From Neurospora tetrasperma FGSC 2508 (Eukaryota > Ascomycota > Sordariomycetes > Sordariales > Sordariaceae), in contig NW_009799179.1 in assembly GCF_000213175.1 (NCBI RefSeq), positions 2,403,744 through 2,467,743 on the forward strand: 64,000 bases of DNA. The letters are read 5' to 3'. Under the pieces are notes generated by a model. It was not told the origin of the DNA and made no database searches. It saw only the letters and a program-made list of their open reading frames with translations. A program made the translations under genes and the position numbers. Positions 10,095 to 21,727 of this stretch are shown here, piece after piece; the stretch's first letter is position 1, and every line of letters begins with the position of its first letter.

Positions 10095-11067
10095 TGTCAC
10101 TTCTGCCGCTTGGCTGATGCTTGCTTGCTTTGGTGAAGTAGCAAGGTTGGTGATGAGGTCTCGAGAGAAGAACGAGGACGCTTGACCTCAGTGTTGATTG
10201 AAATTCTGTGAGGAAAAACTGAAATATGCGCGCGTTAGCTGGCTACTGTACTTACAGTAGGGGCATCGATGAGGGCATCGCTTGCTTGCTCAGTCAAAGG
10301 ACAGCATGAGTATGAGTGACAGATGAGTAGCTAGGGTAAGAGTTGAATAGGTAGAAAGGCGAGGCCTGTCATGCTGGGTTGCTTACATTGCGCTCGTAGA
10401 TGCCGGCTTGTAGTCTAATCAAGGGTGGGTTCTGACCTTGAAGCTTTAAAGGGTGAAGGACGATGTGGGCTTCTAGGTGTAGATCTGCGTTACTGAGGAG
10501 AAGACTCGATGCGTCTTTCTTGCCAAAGGCAGGTCTGGTTGTGAAGGTAGTGTTATTGTTTGTGCGAGAGGAAAAGCTTCGCGCGGCGGGGTATTTGACC
10601 TGAGTGTCTTCAATGGGAGAGGGGGGGGAGGGGAGCAAAGCAGAGGGCAGGCAGAAGAGGGAGCGTAACTCGGGGCCCACCATTAAACTTTCAACCACTT
10701 TGATTTCCTCTTCTCGGCATCTGTATTCTTCAAGTTATGGCACTTGCTTACGATGTCTCATACGTCAAACTTTAAGCGTCACATGTGGCTTTTTTGGGCA
10801 TTGGAAACTGCCTGTATATAGGATCAATATCAACGTAAACTGAAGGCCACCACTGGCACATATTTCCCATATTGAATAGGATTTCAACTCAGGCACTTAG
10901 CTCCGGTCTTTCCACAAGCCTTTAGTTAACAGAAAATTCGCACATGATATGACTACCCGAAAGTTGACAGTTCCTCCAAGAATACACGTATCTGTTCGAA
11001 AAAAAAAAGGGACAGAAGAATTCCTAGAGAACGGCCAATGTAACGAAACATCGTGAAAAGGAACGGA
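10095..11067. other. Intergenic region between Gag-like ORF and coiled-coil gene
   Basis: No convincing gene. It holds a G-run (about 10619-10629) and an A-run near 11000. A poly-GA/GC-rich stretch about 10600-10680 gives spurious frames. Confidence 0.4.
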
Positions 11068-13670
11068 TCAGTCAACGTAATCACTATCTGAGTCATAGTG
11101 TGACGACACCTCGATGACCTCCTGAGAAATATCAGACAGTATCTCGCCAGCAGAAGCAGGCTTCTTCTGCTTCGAACCGAACATGGCGTTATAATCCTGC
11201 TTTATAGCTTGAAAGGCGGGTTCAGGTTCGTCCGAGACTCGTTGAGCATCAGACTGTCTGCTTGGAAAGCCTATCTCATTGCGGAGATTCTCAATGAACT
11301 CATCTGCTTCCGCATCGATCATCTGGAGCTTCGTGGTCACGTCGACAGAATGTCCAATCTGTTCGTATAGCTGTGTCTTGAAGAGTTCCACAAGGTCGTC
11401 CTTCTTTGGGACTGGATCCTCTTCTTCGGTCGTCGCGCGTGAAGATTGTTCAACGTATTCTCTCAGGCGCTCATCGCACAACCGATTCAACATATGCATT
11501 TTTTTGACAAGTTCAGGCCTACGGGCACTGGCCAGTATCTTCGAGATGTCAAATGACTGCAGTTGCTCCTGCAGGTGTCGGACGTCCTGCAAGGCTGTGT
11601 CGAACATGGAGTACAACCTTTTGGTTGCGGCTTCGTGGTTTTCAACAGTGGTTTCCCTTTCAGTTTCATGACAAGTGTTCATAAGCTCAAGTAGCAGCAC
11701 TGAATTCTCCAGGTAGTCCTTGATTATGTCGTCCACAACTTCTTCGCTCGGCTTAAGTGCGCGATGTAGCATCTATAGGGAGATCAAGGTTAGGACATCA
11801 AACATCACCCAAGAGGCTCATGGGCGGTGGAACTCACCATTCCTATCTTGTGTAAAATCGCATATGTAGAGTTATCCTCTGTCTCTCTCCTCCAGACCTC
11901 TCCCCGGCTCGCTGCTCTGCTCTGCTCCAATGGCGTCGAAGCACTCCATTGACTTTGCGGGCGCTGAACTGGCGTTCCTTGAAATTCGTTTGTAAGATTG
12001 GCAGCATGCGGCAACGAGTAGGCGAGGTCAGATTGCTGAGCGATAGTCTGTACAGGCAACTGGTCGTGAGACGGCTGTTTGCGAAGTGTGGGAGCTGTGT
12101 TACGATGCAAAACTTGGACTTTGAACGTCTCCAAGCCATTGCGGAACATGTTCCTAGGCGACCTTGGTGCCACTCCAGGTTCTTGATCATCGTCATAAAC
12201 AGGACCTTGACCCATAAACAAAGGAGAACTAGAGAGTTCAGAATTAACGCCATGATGCTTTTGTCCACGAAATGTAGGTTGAAGTACGGGAACTGCCTCC
12301 TGCGCCTGTCCAAGGTCGAGAATCTGGGGTTCTCTCTGAGCCAACCTATCCCACACATGAGCGACATGTGAAGGCACAATGTCTTTGGGCGCTGGCGAAG
12401 AGACAGCATCTCTCGAAATACGTCTAGGTGATTCATTGGCCACGTCATGTACGAGGGCTGCTTGCTTGCGGAATGGTCTTTGCTCATACTGAGTGACCGC
12501 CATCAGGTTGGCAGTTGTCTTAGCAAGGAACGCGTCTTCAGATGTCGGCTGGGAACCGAACTGTTGTATTGCCTGGTTTTGGTAGATGAGTTGCGTGTCG
12601 ATTTTCTGAGTGCTCTCGTGAGGGGGCTGCAACATTTCCTCCAGCTCATTCGAAGTTTGGACTCCAGTGGTTGTCGAGTCTTGCCTTTCCACTCTGTTGT
12701 GATAGGAAAGCACTGACTCTTCCGGCTCATTAGGAGACTGAAGCTTGTTGCTTGCCGGGATGTGCTTCTCAGTTCTGTCATCATGGGGGAAGACTTCGTC
12801 CTCGGGCTCAGCTGGAGTTCGAATATCTCTGTTTGCTGCCCTGGGTCTTGCTGCCTCACTGTCTTTGGCAGCAGGTTCGCCCTTGGCTGGACTGGCTTGC
12901 TCAAGGCGTGGGACCTTGGAAGGCTTGGCCGGCAACGTTGTTGCTGCCTTGTATCGTGTATCCGAGCCACTCGTTTCCAAAGTCTCGGTCGCATGTGGTC
13001 GTGCCTTTCGCTTCCTAGGTATGGGGGAAATTGGGCCACTCTTCGATTTCTGGATGTCATTCTCGACTTCAGACCTCGAAGGGGGAGGAGTAGTCTTTTG
13101 GAGCTTCTGGTGAGCATTGAGCTGAGAAATCCGAGGGGATCTCCGAAGAGCAAGCCCATCATGGGGAGACGTAGAGTCGGTGGACTTGTCAGGTTCGCTT
13201 GGCGAGGTTGAGCCAGCACCTTTGCTGGGCTTGGCCTTTGGCTTAGCTTGGGACTGACGGATCTTTGTAGGTCTTTTGCGGGAAGAGACAGAGTTCCATG
13301 GCATGTCGGGGGCTAGATCGTCGGCGGAGAGAGGTGTTCTGTTCTGAGTTTGGGCAGTGGCAGTAGGCTGGGCCTTGTTTTCGGGCTGTGGTGGTGTCTC
13401 CGTACTCGGAATGGGATCAAGCTTCTGAGTTGGCTCCCAGCTATCGGGGAGCATATCCGCCAACGGATCCCTTTTCTTGGGACTCGAGTCAATCGTGATG
13501 GGTTTGGGAAGGGAACCAAGATAGGACAGTCCATTGACATCAGAAAACGCTGTGAGTCTTGAGGGGCTTCTAGCACGGCGTTGAGAGGAGAGGACTGTCC
13601 AGAGATCGCCTCCGTCAGCCCGTGTCAGGTCGGCAGTGCTCTCGTGGCTTGGAGGTAACCACTGCTCCAT
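11068..13670 (-). CDS. 845-residue coiled-coil protein, not recognised
   Basis: There are two exons, 13670-11838 and 11772-11068, with donor GTGAGT and acceptor TATAG in phase 0. The intron has clean signals and joins ILHKIGM to MLHRALKPSEEVVDDI. The first ~590 residues are Ser/Pro/Lys-rich and probably disordered, with repeated SPSRL, SPKK and SPR motifs like CDK target sites and several basic clusters. The conserved-looking part is the end of exon 1 (EVWRRETEDNSTYAILHKIG) and all of exon 2, which is helical with Leu/Glu/Lys heptads (LRHLQEQLQ-like, ILASARRPELVKKMHMLNRL). The tail is acidic. The layout suits a nuclear chromosome- or kinetochore-associated protein, but no family could be named. 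It is divergent from the cyclotransferase-like gene. Confidence 0.85.
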
Positions 13671-14682
13671 GGCGGATGGATGATGACGGAGCGCGGAAGA
13701 ACTGCTCGTTCGAGAATGCCAAGTTGATTAGATGCGTTAAGTTCGAAGTGTCGTGAGAATCTAACCCATCTGGATATGAGAACCGATGGAGACTGGGACA
13801 ACAGATTTGGTCAAAAACACATCATCGAAGATTGTGCGATGTGCGCATCGAGAGGGCAAAACGGCCTCTTGACCTACTCATTCCTTCGCGCCTTCCCCTT
13901 GTTCTTGGAGGCATCCGGGAGCTCGACCACGAAGGCAGGAACGGCCGAGGGACATTCGTAACATTCTCAATCGATGGAAAGGAAAGTGGCGCATCGACTG
14001 AAAATCTATACTTCTAACGCCATTCGAATCGTGTAGTCAACACCTCAGCTCGACCATGTAGGTGGTGGCATCATGCTGGGCCGTGGAAGCCGTCTCACCC
14101 CTTGAACTACCAAGAAATGGTCAGGTGGCCCGAACGTAATCCGTGCAATCAAAACGGAAGCACCGCGCTTCGCAGCCCTCAACATAATACCTTGATGATT
14201 TTGTGGAATAAAACACAACCGGGGACCACTCGGATTTCAGATACCCACGATTGCCGAGCGGAGGATGGGAGTCGAAGCGGGACGGAGTCTCGGGAATCAT
14301 TGTCGCTAGACTACCCCGTTCCGATTCGGCTCGGCGAACGAGCTGGTTATTTTGTCAGTGTACATACCTACGCCATAAGGTTGCATTCGATAAGCTTCCA
14401 CCAATCAGATCGATTAGTCAGCAGCGGTGCTTCCCGGATTGTAAATCCAATCCGACGGCAACATACGACCTTCCTTCAACCACCAACGAATCTGTCATCC
14501 CATCTTTTGGTGCCTTAGTTGATCTTGAATTTTGTATACTTCAAGATCATCCAACGTCCACCTTTCGCCATTCTCATTGCAATCACGTCTTTGATAGTAT
14601 CCTTCTGATTGGTACATCTTTTCCATCCCTACTACTGATTTGTCACCACCTGTGCACGGGCGATATCCCGACCCAGGCAATC
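13671..14682. other. Divergent 5' region
   Basis: This holds the promoters and leaders of the coiled-coil gene (-) and the cyclotransferase-like gene (+). A continuous plus-strand frame reaches back to 14251 but the peptide before 14683 is not protein-like, so it is taken as leader. No repeat or RNA gene was recognised. Confidence 0.45.
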
Positions 14683-16134
14683 ATGTACTCCCGGAAGGAC
14701 TACAACGCGACGGAATGTGGCATGTACGCCAGAGATGATAAGGATACAACATCCGCAACGCTCAAACATCTCGAATACCTTCCATCCTCTGCCTCCACCG
14801 CAAAACCATCCGTATCCTCAATCCCACGGACCTCTCGCGCCCGTCTCTCCCAACCAGACGTCTCACCCACTCCCTTCCCCGATGAACCGATCCCAGTACC
14901 CGCTGCGGCGGATGTGGGCAACCTCCCATCATCCAGCACCGTCCTCTACCTTGCCTACGGCTCCAACATGTGCGCCGAAACCTTCCTCGGCATGCGCAAG
15001 ATCCGTCCCCTCAGCCAAGTAAACGTCTCCGCGCCTTCGATCCGTTTGACCTTCGACCTGCCCGGTATTCCTTATCTGGAGCCCTGCTTCGCCAACGTCG
15101 CTTTGCGGAAGCTGCCCAAGAAGCCACCCGTGATTCCTATCCCGCCTGTCGATCCGCCCCATCTTCCATCTCCGGGACCCCAACCACCAGCCCAGGGAAA
15201 CTCGGGGGGAAAAAGTGCAGCAGACTTGGATTGGAACATGGACACGGGCGGTCTTATCGGCGTTGTCTACGAAGTAACAGCAGAAGACTACGCCCGCATC
15301 ATAGCGACCGAAGGCGGCGGAGCCAGCTACCACGAGATCTTGGTCCCCTGCATCGAACTGCCCGCGCCCGTTCGGATCCCCGAACACCCGCGCCCGGACT
15401 TGCCCAAACCTTTTCTGGCGCGGACGTTGTACGCTCCTCAGGTGCCTGACCTCCCCGACGACGATGGCAACGACCCTAAGCACCCCTACCCTAAACCTCC
15501 CGGAGGCTTGGATTCTACTACTATTACCGGCGGAGACTCCGACCCCAAAGACCCCAAGGAACCACCAAAACTTCCCCCCAAATGGCGCCAGGCGTTATCG
15601 AAACTCCTCCTCCCCATACACCGCCCCCAAACTCCCCCGACTCAACCTTCCCTCCGCTACCTTACCCTCCTCCGCTCCGGCGCCATCGAGTACGAACTCC
15701 CGCCCGCTTATCAGTCCTACCTAAACAACCTCGAACCCTACACCGTCACCTCCACCCGGCAGAAACTTGGTCGGCTGATATTCATGGTCGTCTGGATGCC
15801 GCTTTTCTTCATTGTGTTGAAGTCTACGAAATGGGTTGCTGACGATAAGGGCAAGGTTCCGGGATGGGTTGCGGGGATGATGAGCGTGATGATGCATCTC
15901 GTTTGGGGGAGCTATGATTTTGTATTCAAGCCGGTTTTTGGAGAGGGGGAGAGGACGGTTCATGAGGGTGATGGGGATGATAGTGATGATGGTAAGGGTG
16001 GAGAGGAGAAAAAGGGGTGGGTGAATGGCAGAAAGAGATCGGGGTCTTGGTTGAGTAGACGAAGAAGTGAGATGGTAGTTGATGATGAGGAGAAGAGGTG
16101 TTTGTTGGATAATCTTGTGGAGGATTCTGAATGA
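14683..16134 (+). CDS. Gamma-glutamylcyclotransferase-like membrane protein
   Basis: A single exon of 483 residues from the ATG that begins MYSRKDYN. Around residue 88 it has YLAYGSNMC, the substrate-binding loop of the GGCT/AIG2 fold, and near 205-215 DYARIIATEGGGASYHEI, whose TEGG glutamate is the catalytic acid in the family. Such enzymes release 5-oxoproline from gamma-glutamyl peptides such as glutathione. A Pro-rich insert (about 145-180) splits the fold, and another Pro/Asp-rich linker follows. Near the C-terminus two hydrophobic segments (about 364-385 and 397-416) predict membrane anchoring, which small soluble GGCTs lack, followed by a charged tail. Similar long GGCT proteins are common in moulds. 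Activity is inferred from motifs only. Confidence 0.88.
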   Translation: MYSRKDYNATECGMYARDDKDTTSATLKHLEYLPSSASTAKPSVSSIPRTSRARLSQPDVSPTPFPDEPIPVPAAADVGNLPSSSTVLYLAYGSNMCAETFLGMRKIRPLSQVNVSAPSIRLTFDLPGIPYLEPCFANVALRKLPKKPPVIPIPPVDPPHLPSPGPQPPAQGNSGGKSAADLDWNMDTGGLIGVVYEVTAEDYARIIATEGGGASYHEILVPCIELPAPVRIPEHPRPDLPKPFLARTLYAPQVPDLPDDDGNDPKHPYPKPPGGLDSTTITGGDSDPKDPKEPPKLPPKWRQALSKLLLPIHRPQTPPTQPSLRYLTLLRSGAIEYELPPAYQSYLNNLEPYTVTSTRQKLGRLIFMVVWMPLFFIVLKSTKWVADDKGKVPGWVAGMMSVMMHLVWGSYDFVFKPVFGEGERTVHEGDGDDSDDGKGGEEKKGWVNGRKRSGSWLSRRRSEMVVDDEEKRCLLDNLVEDSE

Positions 16135-16566
16135 GAGATCCGGGAGAAGGTCCTGGTTTGATTGCATGGCGTTATAGGCTTATTTAAGGGCCGTTGCACT
16201 CTGCACAGTTTACCTGGATACTATATCGACATGGTATGTAATACAGGAAAAAGGTTCCATTACGCCCTAAGCTAAAGACACCGTACACATACCGAATTAG
16301 GCTGCACCATCCCGCGAGGAAGCACCCCCTCCTTATATGTGTGAATGATTTTGTGTTCCTCAATGGTATCCGGCACGCTATGGTACGCATAAAACTGACC
16401 CCGTATACACGATGAACTCAAATGCCGTTCCCCACACCTGGAACAATGGAACTCCCCTGACAACAGGCTCGATGCACTTTAAAAACCCCAAAGTACCTAA
16501 ACCGCCGTAAAACGCCCCATGATCGCAACCCGAACCGATATTTGCATTTTTTTCCCCATGTCTCTT
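16135..16566. other. Convergent 3' region
   Basis: The 3' ends of the cyclotransferase-like gene and glycerol-3-phosphate dehydrogenase meet here. No gene or repeat was recognised. Confidence 0.45.
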
Positions 16567-17766
16567 TTACTTGAAAAGCTTGGGAATCTCCTCCACCTTG
16601 ATCTCCTGGTCGATGATGCGTTCAACAGCCATGAAGACGGGGTAACGCTCCTCGGCGCCCTTAGCACGGAGGAAGCTGCTGACCTCGCGGGTAGTGGAGA
16701 TACCCTGCAGCTTCTGTCCGTTAAGCTCCGTCTTCTCAACCTCCTCAATGGGCAGGTTGCGCTCCACGGCCAACTTGGAGCACCTCCAGTTGCGGGCGGA
16801 AGTGCAGCTCACGATCATGTCACCCCAGCCGGCACTTTCCTCCCAGAAGGTCCTGGGCTCAATCTGGCCGGGGAAGAACTCGTTAGCGAAACGAATAATC
16901 TCCTGCATGCCGCGGCGCATGACGGCGGTCTTAGCAGTCATGTTCCAGCCGTGTCCCTCGACATAGCCGCAAGCAATGGCGACAATGTTCTTGAGCGCAC
17001 CAGCCAGCGAGACACCGACAATGTCTGACACCATGGAGACAGTGAAGTAGGGGCGGCTGAAGAGCAGCGACCACTCATTGTGATCCAGAGGAGGGTAGTC
17101 GAGCGGCAACGGCGTGAGCTGCTTGGTGTGGTCATTGGACTCGCCGGTGACGACCGGCTTGCCGTTCTCGTCGCGCCTGTCAACCAAGGGGGTGTTGTAG
17201 GCAATAGTGGTCTCGCACCACTGCTCGTTGGCAATCTCGCTGGCAATGTTGGCACCGCTGAGGGCACCACAGTAGATGTTGAGAGCGTCGCTAACGTAGT
17301 TGCAAATAAGCTCGATCTTGTCGTCGGTGACAGAGACACCCTTGATGCAGCTGATGCCGCGAGCATAGGGCGCAATGTGGTCCTTGATCTGTCTGCAGAT
17401 GTTGCCAATGAACTCATGGGGAAGGTTGAAGATAAGGATGCTCGAGTCCTTGACGGCGTCTACCAGCGAAGGGTTGGCGACAAGGTTGTGGGGCAACGGG
17501 ATGCCGGGGAGGTATTTGACGTTCTCATGATATGTGTTGAGGATGTGGGTGAGCTTCTGCGGTTGCTCGCCGATCGAGGCATCAAAGTGCTTGGAGTCCT
17601 TGGGGAGAGTGACGTTCTCCTCGTAAACCCACATCTGAACATCCTTCTCGAACGTATCGGGGTGCTCTGCGCAGTTCTCGGCAACGAGCTTGGCCACTGT
17701 GGTGCCCCAGTTACCGGAGCCGATGACGGTAACTTTGTGTTTCTTGGTGAAGTTGTTGACAGTCAT
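16567..17766 (-). CDS. gpd1: Glycerol-3-phosphate dehydrogenase (NAD+)
   Basis: This enzyme reduces dihydroxyacetone phosphate to glycerol 3-phosphate with NADH, for glycerol and lipid synthesis and redox balance. From the ATG at 17766 the product is 399 residues, near the 391 of yeast Gpd1, and the start has a good context (CAAAATGAC). The Rossmann loop VIGSGNWGTT lies near residue 15-24. Substrate-site residues include ISCIKGV (catalytic Lys), SLAGALKNIVAIACGYVEG and the C-terminal block ARNWRCSKL. No intron is needed. The frame stays open upstream for a further 177 codons, with an ATG at 18144 and a basic presequence-like stretch ending RRYSQ just before this start, so a longer organelle-targeted form is possible. 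The short form is the safer call. Confidence 0.95.
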   Translation of the reverse strand: MTVNNFTKKHKVTVIGSGNWGTTVAKLVAENCAEHPDTFEKDVQMWVYEENVTLPKDSKHFDASIGEQPQKLTHILNTYHENVKYLPGIPLPHNLVANPSLVDAVKDSSILIFNLPHEFIGNICRQIKDHIAPYARGISCIKGVSVTDDKIELICNYVSDALNIYCGALSGANIASEIANEQWCETTIAYNTPLVDRRDENGKPVVTGESNDHTKQLTPLPLDYPPLDHNEWSLLFSRPYFTVSMVSDIVGVSLAGALKNIVAIACGYVEGHGWNMTAKTAVMRRGMQEIIRFANEFFPGQIEPRTFWEESAGWGDMIVSCTSARNWRCSKLAVERNLPIEEVEKTELNGQKLQGISTTREVSSFLRAKGAEERYPVFMAVERIIDQEIKVEEIPKLFK

Positions 17767-19052
17767 TTTGGTGACTTGAGAGTATCTGCGGACAGGGAAG
17801 TGTCGTGTATTGTTCGGAGGAGGAGCAAAGGAGGCTCTGCTACTGCGGGTGGACAAGAGGGACGGAGCTGGCTCAAGAACGTCGGCACGGGTTGCGGTTT
17901 GGGGGCTTTGGGGAAGTTGTCGGTGAAAAGGACAAGTTGGCTTTGAAATAGCGGCCGAAGACAGGACGTAAAACCGACGGCGGAGCGCTGGGTGGGTTGG
18001 CGGGGACGAGAACGATAGAGGTAGTTTTGGGCCTTGACCCTGTACAAGACAATGGAAGACGGAGGCGGCGTCTGAGCTCAAGATTCGGCTTCTGTAACGA
18101 GCCTGATGGAGAAGGGGTTGTGCGAGACGGGAACAGTTCATCTGATAAACGAAGGAGGGGAAAAAGAGGAGGGAAGGCGGAAAAAAAAGGAAAAAAGAAG
18201 AAAGGGCACGAGCACGAGGGTCAACAGATCTGATATGTGTACAACAAGAGGCACAATGACGCAGGAGGAGCGCGGCAGCCGACGGGAAGGAAGTCATTCG
18301 CTACTGCTCAATGCCCTATCAGAATCTCAACAAAAAAATCGCTCCCGTAGCGCAGTTTCCCACTCTCCGTTTCACGCGCATGCCCCGGCAGATTTGGAGA
18401 CGAAGCTTGTGAAAGTTACCGGGGTCGTTGTGCAAGGCCTGGATGGCCTGGCTTGGGTTACAATTGCGAGAATGCCTGAGTCGCGCCCCTGCTTTCCGCA
18501 TTTGATTTTCACTTCTGCCGAGCACCTCGGTCTACATACATACATCTCGGCCAGACCTGATGCTACATTATAAAGGGGAAAATAAAAAAAGATATATAAT
18601 CATCGACCAAAAACCAAACCTCGCTTCATTATAATGCGACATCGTCATCATGTACCGAGGCAAAACATGCTCCAGCATCGTTGGCGACAACACACAAAAA
18701 GAGCCATACCGCCCCTTTGTTGCCAGAATACTTTCGAATTTTTAGGCGGGCACAATCCCGAACCGTTAAGGGCTCTGCGGGGAACATGGCGGGGTTGCGG
18801 AACCCCCTTTTCGGTTGACACTGCGAATCCCGTCCTGTCACGGGAGTAAGAGAAGCGCTGAGGGATCCACAGAAAGCAAGTCTGGATTCTGCTAGAAAAT
18901 CCGGGGCGCCTGGATTCTAATCTCGAGCTACATCGATATCATGTTGGACTTCGACTGGAGTGTTGGTGTCTCAGTCTGGGAACCGAAAGGGGCCCGTCGG
19001 TCGCCGTGCGGACCTTGTCCCGGACAGCAGGCGGTTGGTGTCGAGGCTGGTA

Positions 19053-19093
<41 letters not shown>

Positions 19094-21727
19094 CAAGCCT
19101 TTTCTTACTTCTTCCTTTTTTTTTGTCTGGTGTTTTTTTTTTTTTTTTGGGAGAAATTGAATTCTGCACGCCCGGTCCCGTAAAGCTTGTTTAATGGAGT
19201 TACCATCTCCGGATGAGGACCGTGCTCGAGCAAACTTGAACCAAACTGGCGGGCTTGCCTCCCTTGCTCAGACATCATGCCATACGAGCGGTCCCGACAG
19301 GAACATTATCAGGGTCCAAGAGTTGATCACTTGAACCGCACAACCTGCTTGGCTTACACGTGAAGGAGAGCCCACGTGGCCCGATTGTGTTGCACTTGGA
19401 TGAGAGTTTCCCATCCTGGAGGATTGTTGACATCGATCTGGCTGAGACCAGTCCCTTTGATCTAATCCCAAATAGCCACACCGTTTTCAGACTTAACGTG
19501 AATTCTTCGGGCAAGCATCGATCTTCGACATCGTTAGGCCTTGAACGACACAGATGCAGTAACATCTTGACTTGGGATCAGTCTGAAGTTGAAAACCCAC
19601 CGTCTGATGTGATTAAGCTTCTCATCCCCCAATCATTAGAGGCCGCAAAGTTTCGCGGGCATATTGCACTGGGCCACTTATGTATAAGGTCCTCACCAGT
19701 TCCCCCAGCCGGATTCGGATCTTAGCCCGGCAAAGCTCCGCCCAAATGCCAGTATGTTGGGCTCCGAAAGCCGTACATTTGCCGGGTCCCGCGTCCAAAA
19801 AACGGCCGTCACATCACCTGCAGTCGGACAAGCAGGGAGAAGCGACAGAGGTGCCGATCCGATCGGTCCACGACTGTCGTCCGATGCCGTCCCCTTCCGG
19901 ATGCGGGAGTTGTGGTGGTCTGTGCGCCTACCACGACCATTTGGTGATGTCATTGGAGATTGGACAGGGATATGGAATCGACGCGGGGCAGCCCAATGCC
20001 ACCCCTCGCTTCATTCCTTTTTCCAAGACAGCGTTTGAACATCCCACTGCTTTGGAAGCTATTGATCGTTGTGGATGAAGTTTCTGCAGTCGGGCAAGTC
20101 TGGGGGCTGAAAAGTGATCCAAACCAACATCTAACTCTCACAGCGGCCGAGACTCTGGTGATAACATTATATCCGTCAGGTCTTCCATAACTTCGTGTGC
20201 AGGACGAGGAGAAGGCCCTCCTCCAATCTAAAAGTCCAAGCCTCTACCGAGTACATCTAGCTCCCACTGGTGAACATCGTCATCCCGTTAGAGGCGGGAA
20301 TAAACTGCCCCGCTTAGGTCTTTTTGCGGTCAGCATCTCGTTATGCCTGGAACAGGCATGTTGAGGAAATTACTCTTGCGGTTCCAGACTGCGGGGCATC
20401 GATCTGCGGTCGAAGCTTGTAGTGTACACTAAACCGGCCGTTGGGCGCCATGGGCAATGTTCTGCTTGTCCGATCGGACCTGGAGCTCCCCGAGCGCTCT
20501 CGCGACTCGCAACTTGAATGGTTCTGGAACTGGCCAAGCACGTTGTGACGAGTCAAGGATCTTCAGGCACAGACTGCCAAACTGTCAAGGCGTTGTTTAA
20601 TCGCCGATGTTGAAACCGACGATAAGGCAAACCCTCAGATCTCTCGCGGGAGGGAAGGCACGTTCGGGCCATGACATGGAGAATTGACATAAAGGAAAGT
20701 GCACAACACCTTCGTTGCTTCACGAACTAATGCGGCATCGTCCACCACATCACAACTCCCATCGAGGTCTCGTCTCTTTTTCTTTCAAAGTCGCAGCTGC
20801 CCTGCAGCAGTCATATTCGCTGTCAGTGTCACTCCTGCACGCCCGTCTGCAATTGGACAAGTAATTGTTGGGTGTGGATCGAGCTCGCTCTTGGCGCCGT
20901 CTCGACGTGCTGCGCTCTCACGACCTCCATCAGCTTACTTCCTTGTCTCGTTTGTCACCACTTGCCGTGGCAGGTCCGAGGTGGTGTTGAACACGGGCTG
21001 GGGTGGCATCGCCAATGTTAGGTTGTCTTTGCTGCTTTTTGCCTGTTTTCTGACGGGTCTCTTCAGCTCTAGACTGACATTCCGGTATATCAACCCCTGG
21101 CCAAGCTGTCGAGCTAGAAGCCAAACTTGGTTGTAAGCTTGCTCGCCAGCCAAGTTGCTACAGTCGAGCCCCAGTCTGGAAGCTATTGTCTGCTTCCGGT
21201 CCTATCACAGCCAAACTACACGGGCCCATACCTACGATACTACGATTTGGACCTCTCTTGGACGCCATCACCTACATTGCCTACATACATAATCTCTCTC
21301 TGGCTCCCTTGGCTTTCGTTGGAGCCACGTCGCTTGCAAAGCTCTCTCTGTCTCTTCTGCCGTCTACATATTTCGTGTCCAAGAGACCAACAACCGTAAG
21401 ACCAGCGGTATCCCTGATTTCCTGTGCCCTCTCAGCGTTACAGTCGTTACAGGCATCGCCACCACAGCTCCCGCAGCCCGTACGGACGTCGTTGATAGGG
21501 TGAAACTGTTCTAACTTTGTTGCTGATCAGGCAGATATACTTGGGATCCCACCGTGTTGATCCTTACAAGTTTTGTCTCCTCTCGAATCGCCTAGCACCA
21601 AGCTCCATCGCCGCCGGTCCGCTACGCTAGAGCCTAGCCCCTCACCGACACGCCAGCACTCTCAAAGCTCCCCTTAGTACTAAAGGTCGCGGGAAGCTCC
21701 CTCCGACCCCGCCTCCCTTTCCCCAAC
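17767..21727. other. Long 5' region between GPD and glycogen debranching enzyme
   Basis: About 4 kb between divergent genes. The first part (to ~18300) is in frame with GPD and may encode an N-terminal extension. There is a 39-base T-run at 19055-19093 with more T-runs to 19148. The part from about 21150 is C/T-rich and is probably leader of the debranching enzyme gene. Frames in between look random on both strands. Confidence 0.45.
19055..19148. repeat. Poly-T tract cluster
   Basis: A 39-base uninterrupted T-run (19055-19093), then shorter T-runs at about 19117-19124 and 19132-19148. Read from the other strand it is a poly-A tract, but no retroposed gene or SINE body was recognised beside it. 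Confidence 0.85.

Noticed and set aside
14251-14682. Extended N-terminus for the cyclotransferase-like protein
   Set aside because: The peptide is Cys/His/Ser-rich and irregular; the ATG at 14683 begins natural-looking sequence.
16938-17946. Long plus-strand and alternative minus frames over GPD
   Set aside because: Codon-bias shadows of the glycerol-3-phosphate dehydrogenase gene.
18939-19183. Poly-Lys and poly-Phe frames
   Set aside because: They are products of the long T-run, not genes.
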